A DNA stretch of 64,000 bases from Patellaria atrata CBS 101060. Lineage: Eukaryota > Ascomycota > Dothideomycetes > Patellariales > Patellariaceae. The notes below the pieces were generated by a model. It saw nothing but the letters and a program-made list of their open reading frames with translations. It was not told the origin of the DNA and searched no databases. Each line of letters starts with the position of its first letter. The first letter of the stretch is position 1. The translations under genes were made by a program, and so were the position numbers. Where the stretch lies: assembly GCA_010093705.1 (NCBI GenBank), contig MU006096.1, positions 1,173,908 through 1,237,907 of the forward strand. Reading direction: 5' to 3'. This document shows positions 55,181 to 64,000 of this stretch, piece after piece.

Positions 55181-57892
55181 TTAGAGACGAGCCTTGGTCT
55201 GAATGCCCTTGCCTCGTCGCTTTCTGGAGGTCACGGACTCGATAGGCCGACGTTCGGAGCCCTGTTCAAAGAGCTGCTTGCTAACGAGCTCCACTAAAGA
55301 AAATACTCTTGTTCGTACGGTAGAACCGTCGCGTCGGTTTTTCCTACAGCGTGGATCATTAGTATTTTCTGCAAGTGACTAGAAACCGCATGACCATTCC
55401 GCAGAATGGTGTGCCAACCTACCCTTCTCTCCTTGACTGGCTAATCATCTCAGCGAAATCCCAAAGTTTACCTCGGGGTAATATGTGCGAAGTGGTGGAA
55501 TCTCGTTCAGGCATCCACTCTTCTGCGAGTTTGAGTCGCGAGGCGACGCGAGCATCTCTGCTTTTGGCAACTATGATGATGCCCTCTTCTTCGAATCGCA
55601 GATAGGCGTTCTTGAGTGTCTCCTTATTCACGGCCTCAAAGTAAGACAAATCGCCTTGATGGTATAAGGTTTTGCCCAACTTGTAAGCAAGTGATTAGCT
55701 ACCAAGTTCTACAAATGCTTACAAGCAAAAGGAGGTAAGAAAGCAGTGTGGAAAGGGAAGTACTCACCAATTGGGCCAGGTCTTGGACTTGCTTAACATC
55801 CAGCCATACCTCACCATTTTGACCCGGTGGAGTCAACATGAATAGTGAGATGGCACCAAGCCAACTGGCTTCAATGAACGGCCAAATCAAAAAGCAGTAG
55901 AAGTCGTAATTTTCTCGGCCACTGCTCCTTTCAGTATTACTAAGTCCGATGGATTTAATCTGGTCAGCGCTAGAGTTGCGTATCACGCTTATGACACCTT
56001 CAGCCTCAAGACCGCGCAAAGTTTTGTCCAGATTAGCGGTAAGACCTTCGGAAGGGAAGATGAATTCGCCGCGGAACAGCTATCAGGATATTAGTATTAA
56101 CTGAGACAGCGGAACAATGGTCAACTGGCCTGAGATAAAAAGTAGACTTGGTCGTATAGTTCCGTGTATGAGATTCGCTGAAATTCTGGCCCACCGCCCT
56201 GCTTAACTTTCGTATACATACCGGCGGAAACTAGAGCCTGAAGGATGAAAAGATGTATGGTCATGTTCCGATAGAAAGAGAGCTGGAATCTGCACGTGCA
56301 TCAGCCACCACACAGTCATATTTAGTGAACAGAGTAATAAGGCAAGGTTGGAAATACCTATCAACTGCGAAATATGTTTCCTCGGGAAGGCCTTCCACCA
56401 AGCCGACTAACTTAGGCCCAAGGACTTCTAAACCTCGCTCGACAACAGTTGCGGTTGGAAGGCCAGCAAAGTGAGCTACTCTCCCTCCTTGATCCTGAAC
56501 GCGATCACGGAGCCAATCCACTCTCCGGATGAGTTCAGACTTGCCGACGCCACGGCCTCTGAGTGTGAGGAGAACGGTGCCAATAAGAGCGGTTGGCATA
56601 ATAACCGATACAGTATTGATATCTGAAAGAACCTTGTAGCCCATGGTTCTAAGTAACCTCACCTTTTTCTCGTTAAAAGATTCTTTCGGTTGCAATTGTG
56701 TGGGCAATTGGTTGGTCCTTTCTTGCTGTTTCTGTATAAAACCTCGAAGACTCCAAGGTTCATGGAATCGAACATCGACTCGTCCTAGCTTGAGTGATAA
56801 TACCGATGATGCAGAAAGAAAGTCACGGAGGTTCTCCTTTTGTTTCGGCTGGCCAAGTAATTCGCTAATGTAGGAGTCTACCTCAATGACCTTGTCGTAT
56901 TGAGTGCTCACAGGACAGATAATTGCATCTTTGACTCGTCCACTCAATACACCATCAAGAAGGAAGCTCAAGATACCAAACTTTGGAGGCAAGAGCTTTC
57001 CAGTCCTTGAGCGTCCGCCCTCTATAAAACATTCGAAGTTGAACCCATTCTGTAGCAAAGTGTCAATGTACGCCTGCACCAAGGTAGTGTACAATTGGTC
57101 ATCCCCGAAGCTTCTTCGTATCCACATGGCGCCAGCGTGTTGGAGAGCAGCTCCTACAACAGGAAAGTTAAGATTGTCACCTGCAACGACAGTAGGTAGA
57201 GCAAGACCAAGACGGTAGCAAATGAGTTGAAGCGACACATAATCAATATGAGATCTGTGGCATGGAAGAAAGATGATAGACTGTTTATTCTTTTCAGCTT
57301 GTTCAGCAACAGTCCGCAATCGAAGCACTTCTTCGCTTGAGACATGAATGCCCTGATGATATGCCCTTGTGAGCAATTGTGTGGCCACGTAGTAAAACCC
57401 TCTAATGAAGCGTTTACTCTCCATCTTACATATCATATCGTCTGTCATCTTTTCCGCCACCTCCTGTAAGTTCTTTTCGATTTCAGCTGATCTCCTTGCT
57501 GTTTTGGACGCATAACTCATATCTTCCTTGTTTATGATCCCTTGGTCTACCTCCACTTCCACACGTTTCGATGCAAGTTGTTTTATTTTTTCCTGAAGAA
57601 GTGGTGTGGACATCACAGCAGACTTCATATTATCCGAAAATCCCGAGTAAAATATAGGCTGGCCCACAATTCTGTCGTAACTTCGCCATCCCGTCCCGCT
57701 GACATGTAGACTGACCTCGCGCAGAAAGTCGAGAGGTGATTCACGAAAGCGAGCCATCTGCTCGACGAGATTTCGCTCTTGGGCTCCATTCTGATCTAGA
57801 GCTATCTCGGTATAACCAGCTGGATGAATTGTGACCTGGTCCCCTAGAATGGAGATGTCTGGAGCCGGTGGTGGAGATTTCGAGGATGCCAT
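55181..57892 (-). CDS. Glycerol-3-phosphate / dihydroxyacetone phosphate acyltransferase, peroxisomal type
   Basis: Five exons: 56358-57892, 56130-56289, 55768-56079, 55423-55679 and 55181-55343; 808 residues. PlsB/GNPAT family enzymes put the first acyl chain on glycerol-3-phosphate or DHAP. The acyltransferase block holds FLPCHRSHIDYVS (HX4D), VVAGDNLNFP, FIEGGRSRTGK and ICPVSTQYDKVIE. The C-terminal domain continues to the new end KGIQTKARL. ARL fits the PTS1 pattern [SAC][KRH][LM], so peroxisomal import is likely, as for animal DHAPAT. Intron 2 (56080-56129) begins GCCAGT and ends GATAG; only this GC-AG join gives VYFLSQLFRGEF in frame. I chose the ATG at 57892; an upstream TTG frame was ignored. 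Confidence 0.9.
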
Positions 57893-59171
57893 GGGTACGG
57901 TATTATCAGGAAATGTTTGGGGAATCAAGGTACGCGGAGTTGCGTCATAGCGGTCAAGATCTTTAATCAGATTCCCTCACGAACAGATAGGAGCAGGTTA
58001 AAGCTCATGGGGGACTAGAAACGTACTGGGGGATTAGGAGTTGGAGGAATTGATTTATTCAAGTTGAAGATCAGAATGGGAGAAAGACCGTGTCTGTGTT
58101 CCCTGCCGAGGTCAATCTGGTCTCCGATTCTGTCGGGTAGGATGACGGGATGCACCAACGGAGGTCCCCTGCGCGCCACTACGAAATCTGGGGATCCTAA
58201 AATTAGCGAGTTTGGAATCCTGAATAATGTATAAAAAGTGTGTCAAAATAAGGTAATAGCTCACCCCCCCCCCCCCCCCCCCCATCTCTCTTCCCAAAAC
58301 ACGTTCCTTCTACCTCCAGGTTATGAACAAACAAACAGTGACTTCTTTCCATATCCCAGAGACCCGTGGCCTGGTGGTGGGAAGCCCCCACCACACCGAT
58401 CAGGCCAAAACCAACCGGTCCAGAGGTTGCACCTTAGAGGGGGGGTAATGCCCTCAAAGCAGAAGTACTACAGCGCTCCATGGGTCTCGAGCCGTGGGGA
58501 GCGGGTAGGAACTGGTTTGCTTTTCTTTTCCTTTTCAGTTTATTTTTTTATTTTTTTATTTATTCTTTAGGGACTTTTTAGACAGGGCTGTCAAAATAAC
58601 AGCTCCCTATATGGGTTAACAATATCAATGCTCGTCGTCCGTTTTTAACTGTTGTGGACGATGAGTCTAAACGCTTCTTGACATCTATACTCATCCGTTA
58701 GGCGTACGCGTTATCATGCGTCTCAAATGATTTCTCATACGATCAATGGGGCACATGAGGAAATTCTCCATTATATTTAGACGTGCCTAGATAAGTCGTA
58801 CCATAGGCAATCGACCGGACCAGTCGGTTACTCTATGAATTGCTCCCAACCCTCGTCCATATCCTTTCCATAGGCCTTCTCAAAAATTCGTTCTAGAATT
58901 ACACAAAGGGATTCGTAATTTCATCAAAGCCTCCGACAGCTATTCGGGCAGTAGAAAGCCAGAATTCCGGACCCCAAATTACTTTAACATTCCGCCCAAG
59001 AGAGTTCATAGGAGAAATATTGCATTGAAAAGTACACCCAGTACCCAATGACGAAAATAAATCAGCCGATTCTCAGCCTTACAGATATAATGCAGGAAAT
59101 ATTGTTCAGGATATAGATTGAATGAAAACTTGGGTTGTGTAGACTGCTTGAATCTGAAAGGAAATACCATT
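57893..59171. other. Gene-free region with a poly(C) tract and hairpin
   Basis: About 1.3 kb between two minus-strand genes. It contains 20 consecutive C at 58264-58283, a short inverted repeat (GTGGTGGG and CCCACCAC around 58374-58393) and T-rich runs near 58530-58570. I see no gene. Confidence 0.5.
58264..58283. repeat. Poly(C) homopolymer of 20 bases
   Basis: An uninterrupted run of 20 C, unusual in the otherwise mixed sequence. Such runs are prone to length error in sequencing and to slippage in cells. Confidence 0.9.
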
Positions 59172-61531
59172 TCACTGGTAAGTAAACTGATTATGATTAA
59201 CAATAGGATTAGGAGCCACGTAATGGGCCTGATAAGGGTGTTGCGGCATAGAAAAATCAGCAGTTGCTAACAGAGGGTTAAGTATTCCAGGTGGTGGCCT
59301 TGCCCGTGCGGTGGATTGTGTAGGTGGTAAGGAGGTGACTGGGAGTGACTGTAGGGTCGCTTGTGGCTGAATAGTCGATTGATGTTGGAATAGGGACGTG
59401 TTCTGCATGTTGGGTATTTGCGTTTGCTGCGGTTGAGCTTCGTCTTGCCAACCCCATTTTTCTTTGAGTTCCTTGTTGACGAAACCTACGCGCCAGCCGG
59501 TTTCTTGACGAATTTTATCGAAAATGCGTAATACTTCCTCTTGCTCGCGTCTGTTTGTGAGACATTCTGCAGCGATAGCTAGAGACCGAAGGGCAACACT
59601 TGCGACGCCCCTACTCCGATTAGCATATATAACTCAAAAAAAGGAATTGGGATCTTACCTGTCTTTGACATGGGCAGTGATGCCACAAATTTGCTGCGAA
59701 TGCCTTTGTTGAAGCTCACGCATTTCTTCTACTTCAGAAGACATGACGGGATTAATTTGTGCAAGAAGACACATGGCCGTATGGTAGAACAAACGAGCCA
59801 CGATAGTTGTACGCTTGATCAGCCATACCTCCGGAAAAGCAGATTGTGAGATGGTCTGATACGGATACAGGTAGCCCATAGGATGCATTGTCCTTGGGAT
59901 ATTCTCGTTCCATGCATCAGTCCAATTTTTCAATCTCTTCCATTCCGCATAACGATTCTGTAACCGTATATTCTCATCACGAGGGGATGCTTCCTGGTAC
60001 CGAGGGATGGATGCTCGGAAATTAGCAATCTTAGCAACGATGTAGACGATACGATGCGTCCAAATCTCTTCTTGACCAGATTGGGTTTCCCTGCTAAAAT
60101 CCATGTTGACGCCCCAATCATCTGGGTCCCAGGCTACCTGCCAGTTGAAGTGTAAGCAACTAAGAAGTTCCATACCAACATTCAGCCAGAAGCAAGCGGC
60201 ACCGATTCCGGTTGACCTTGCATTCCAACCACACTCTTTAATAAGAGCACGAGCACCAGCGATATGATTCATTCGTTGAAGAGCTCGTTCGCACATGATC
60301 TCGTAAACGTTTAATATGACAGCTGTCGTGGCACATATAACAGTATCCCGGTTAGGATTTTGTAGTGAGCTGAGAAGATATCTCGTAGCAGTATCATAAT
60401 AGTGTAAAGCTTTGTCCTCTGTATATTTAGAGTTGACCAGTGAGAGATGGCGAGCACCGCAAGCAAGAAATGCGTTTAGTAGCATGGGTTCTCCAAGAGC
60501 ATGAAAGGGCAGAAGTCGTGAGAACTGATAGCTAGTTAGGTTGCTACACTTAGTCTATTTGGGTGAGAAATTCATACATGTTTATGAGGATCCATGCTAT
60601 CCATCCACAAGCCTACTTCCTCCACGAAGACTTGCATGAATAGAACTTCCTCCTGTGTATTAAGATAGTCCCTTGACTCTGATGAAGGGGATACGGCTTG
60701 ATCCGGGTTACTGTAAGGTTCTTGCGCAGTGGAACCGGAGTAAGTGGAGTTTGTGTGGGAGTGACCATGATGATGCTGTTGGTGATCCCTTTGTGTATCG
60801 AACATCATACTCTGTTGTTCATCGGGATAAGCATCTGGTAGTATGCCCGTGATTGGTGGTAGAGGTTGATGAGGAGGAATTGGGGCAGTAGGAACAGCGG
60901 TGGAAAGATTATACGGTAATCCGGGCTCAGGTTGGTCACTGATACGATTGTCGGATGCGCCGTATCTGCTTAACCCACCCTTATACTCGGATGCAATATC
61001 TCTAGACTCATCCTGAAAGTTGACGTTCCATTCCATAGTTGGTGGTATCACGGGAGGTGCTTGTACCGTTGTGTCTATGAAGTTGAGTCTGACACCCCGC
61101 TTACAGATCCTGCTCGATTTACGACAATTCTGGCAGTTTGGAAGTCCTTCATCGCATTTGAGATGTCGTTCTCTACAGGTCAAGCAACCAGTTCGTACTC
61201 TCTTAGGTTTGCTCGCTGGTACGGCTGCACTATCAGCGGCAGGCTTAGTTGCGTCCGCATCTTTTCCCGTCATTTTGCCAGACTGATGTTCTGTCGAGGC
61301 TTTGCCAGTGACGTTTTTAATATTGTTGCCTCCCGTTTTCTGCTTCTTGGAAGATTGTAGTCTGTTGGACCCCGAGCTCCTACTTCTCTTCCCTCCCACC
61401 TTCTCAGGCTGATCACCAATAAGTGTCGCTTCGGTACTGGTTGAGGACGATATGGTCGGGTCTTGGGTGTAGAGGTAGGAAAAGTCCAACAAGGGCTGAA
61501 AGTATACCGGGTTTTCGATAGTAGCCGCCAC
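59172..61531 (-). CDS. Zn2Cys6 fungal transcription factor
   Basis: Exons 60578-61531, 59659-60524 and 59172-59610 give at least 752 residues. The zinc cluster [11 protein letters not shown] with CQNC and C six residues later fits CX2CX6CX6CX2CX6C exactly (near 115-142), with a basic KPKRVRTG before it. A regulatory domain of the fungal_trans_2 type fills the middle ([36 protein letters not shown]). The C-terminal tail is Gln/Pro-rich. The introns of 53 and 48 nt are canonical. The 5' end is unsure: the frame opens at a GTG (61531) with an acceptor-like TTCTTCAG upstream, so a short first exon with the ATG may lie further 5'. Targets are unknown. Confidence 0.85.
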
Positions 61532-63356
61532 GATGAAAGATGACAGTGAATAATTACACTGAAGAAGATTTGTATGACCGTAAACGAATGAGTAGAATTA
61601 CGAGTGAAGGGCCGACAAGAAACTTGTAGGTGATGAGGTGGACAGATGCAATGAGGGTATCTTCGGTCGCATATGTCAAGCCAAATATAAACGCACAGCT
61701 AGTGGAATGGTAGAAGTTGTAATGCAGCTCCACGAAGAGCACCTTGGTCTTTGTCGTCCCAGAAAGATGAAATGGAGTGCTCAAGGTGAGACTGCGCGCG
61801 GACCTGGCGGGATGGGGCCGCTCTTGTCAAAGGCGACGCAAAGCCTTGAGTCGGAGCATGCGGGAGTGATGTGAGATGGAAGTTGGTGACAGCATGTACT
61901 GTACTGTAGCTTCAGAAAAATGATCTGATATTCAGCTGGGAATTGACAACCTGAAGGGCAAGCAATGGATGGTGTCGCGGAGAGGCGTGTGCATTCGCGG
62001 TCGGGCAGAAGCGTCAAGCGTGGACAAGGGCGTTGAGATTGAGGAAAGAATAAGAGAAGGTAACGATTTGATCACGAACCAGGAACGGTTCACAGCGCGA
62101 CGGTTGCTTTGACTTGGAAGCCTCGAAGAAATCTCCGATGCCAAAAATTGGAAGTTCTGTATTGCAGTTCATAAGCAGATATGACGATTTTGATGATAAG
62201 ACGATGACAGACAAGGTTTTGAGGCAAGAGAAGAGAGGAAGATGGTTCTACGAGGGTTGCGAAGGGGACGGGAAGATGAGTTAACAGTCTAACTCAGCTA
62301 AGCCCAAGTTCATGCCGTCAGAGGCCCTCGAGTTATGCCTATAATAGTTCTACTTGACTTACGCAATGCATGGAACAATAAATGCGATAATGATTATTTA
62401 AAAGCCCTACAAGTACGTTATAGGTATACATCAATGATCAAGGTAGAGGCAATATATGTTACGCAACTTAAAATGCTTTTAGAACTAAACAATAAAGCAC
62501 CCAGTATTTCCCTTGCGAGGAGACCTGGACGGAATCTGGCAGCTGTCAATCCCTACCTTACCGTACGCCTTTCCCACGACTGACATCAACATAGAATTAG
62601 GTTACGACATATAGAGGTGGCGATTTAAAATCCAGTTCTCCAACCGAGGACACAAAAGAAGCAAGTAGATAGTTCTAGTAATTCATTCTATCTGTTCAGT
62701 ATCTCTCAGGGTCCACCTGAATATAGCTTCTGAGTGATCTTTCCAATAAGATAGAACTAACCTGATGCCAGGTACACAAAAAGAGGTTTCCACGACAGCA
62801 GTACGAGTACAGTACGCCTACGAAAACGTTACAGTAGTAACAGTGCAGTGTTTTAAGGCTAGAATTCCACCTGAAACATGAATATGGCCGGTTAGCTACC
62901 CCTAGTTCTATATCATGTACAATTCGCTTCGATTTGCTCTACCACCATCACTGCGCATCTTCGGCATCCTGCAGAAGGCTAACAATTAACCACCCTATCT
63001 TCAATCCTTAGTTGCACCACATTAATCTCCTCGTGTTCTTGTTCCAATGTCAGCTTAAGAATACGGTCACGATAAGAGTATTCCGTATAGCTCTACTGCG
63101 TCTCTACCTGAAGGACTTTGAGGTCTAAAAACATTAGAGCAGTGAAACACCAGCAAAAGAATCTCAACAAGACTTCCATTCTTCAACACACAGCACATTC
63201 CCGCTCGCCATCGGCCTTAAATTATAAATGAGCACAAACTCCTGCAAAGGACGTCCGTGTGCCAAATCCTTGGATCCTACTCTATCGCGGATCTAACGCA
63301 ACCAATATCCAAGCTTGCGGATATTGTAGCTCGGACCCATATTCTATCTCAACTCC
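61532..63356. other. Divergent region Zn2Cys6 factor / ASA1
   Basis: About 1.8 kb between divergent genes. It probably contains the missing first exon and leader of the Zn2Cys6 gene on the minus strand. The part at 62340-62500 is AT-rich. I find no gene, RNA or repeat that I can defend. Confidence 0.4.
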
Positions 63357-64000
63357 ATGTCGTCGATCACGCATGCATCTAAACGCCATCAACCCCAGAC
63401 TCAAGCGCAGACCTCAAATTTACCTCCAGCTCAACCGACATACATCTTGCGTGGTCACAACGCCCAGATCCATAGCTTGACATTTCTCAGACGCAACAGC
63501 CGCTTACTCACCGGAGACGCAGACGGCTGGGTTGTCCTTTGGGGTGTCGCTTCGAAGAGACCTGTTGCTGTATGGCGCGCTCATGAAGGATCCATCCTAG
63601 GAATCGCAGAATGGAGTAAAGATCAGATTATCACGTAGGTTCTGTTTTCCAATTTCCTAAAAGAACATCACGTCTAGTGCTTTATAAACGGTTATTTCAC
63701 AACCGTTTCCGCTATCATCATTTACCTTTCATTCTTGATACTATCATCCGTGAGGTGAGAAACAGTATTCTGAGGAGTTATATCCCCTTGTATGAAGAAG
63801 TAAGTAGATACTAAATCTGCTATAGACATGGGCGCGACACTACCCTCAAAGTTTGGCAGTTAAAGCCTTCCGAGGAAGACACATTCTCAAAGGTGCTTCC
63901 TGTAGATGACACAGCACATCGAAAGCAGCCGTGGCTCTTGCACTCGCTAAGAGTAAATACATTGAATTTCTGCTCCTTTTCGATATGCTCAGCCCCTTCA
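63357..64000 (+). CDS. ASA1: ASTRA-associated protein 1 (WD40), 5' part
   Basis: The gene runs off the right edge. Exon 1 is 63357-63634 and exon 2 starts at 63826; the 191-nt intron starts GTAGGT and ends TATAG, phase 2. The protein starts with a short low-complexity leader, then PPAQPTYILRGHNAQIHSL, FLRRNSRLLTGDADGWVVLW and VAVWRAHEGSILG, then HGRDTTLKVWQL in exon 2. These match the first WD40 blades of Asa1, a subunit of the ASTRA complex that links TTT/Tel2 to PIKK maturation and chromatin. The remaining blades lie outside the window. Confidence 0.88.

Noticed and set aside
56198-56220. GTATGT...AGCAG inside acyltransferase exon 2 as a possible intron
   Set aside because: It would be only about 23 nt, too short to splice, and reading through gives the conserved MYTKVKQGGGPEF.

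Overview
The window is nuclear DNA of a filamentous ascomycete (Pezizomycotina). The genes carry short introns, mostly 47-90 nt, with GTRNGT donors and CTRAY or TACTAAC branch sites. The gene content is fungal: a con-10/KGG stress protein, RTA1/DUF3112-type and TRP-type membrane proteins, a Zn2Cys6 factor, a C2H2 factor, an oxalate decarboxylase and a peroxisomal acyltransferase. Leotiomycetes is a guess from general impression, not something I could test. I reconstructed most genes by joining exons at splice sites; every joined model keeps frame and gives a length normal for its family.

Layout. 1-10 kb: KGG stress protein, tRNA-splicing endonuclease SEN34, a small membrane protein, Hikeshi/OPI10, a DUF4743-Nudix hydrolase, RNA polymerase subunit RPB8 divergent from Elongator ELP4, and a small coiled-coil protein. 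9.7-22 kb: cohesin loader SCC2 divergent from RNA polymerase I subunit RPA12, deoxyhypusine hydroxylase divergent from a hemerythrin-domain protein, a small membrane protein, and PPG1-type phosphatase. 22-30 kb is gene-poor: a tRNA-like relic, an NAD-dependent sugar epimerase and a C2H2 factor. 30-40 kb: a 17-exon TRP-type cation channel divergent from an unknown acidic protein, a DUF3112 membrane protein, and ALG2 divergent from VPS15. 40-52 kb: VPS15, an amidohydrolase, and DBP7 divergent from pantothenate synthetase. 52-64 kb: oxalate decarboxylase, a DHAP/glycerol-3-phosphate acyltransferase, a Zn2Cys6 factor, and the 5' part of ASA1 cut by the window edge.

Most genes are unrelated housekeeping genes (RNA processing, transcription, cohesion, lipid and glycan synthesis, vesicle traffic), often in divergent pairs that share 190-500 bp. 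I see no secondary-metabolite cluster, CRISPR array or recognisable transposon, and no viral element. I found no convincing new multi-gene system. The points most worth a second look are the microexon-rich channel gene, three inferred GC-AG introns, an apparent mitochondrial leader on pantothenate synthetase, a PTS1-like end on the acyltransferase, a coding minisatellite in SCC2, and several uncharacterised small proteins.
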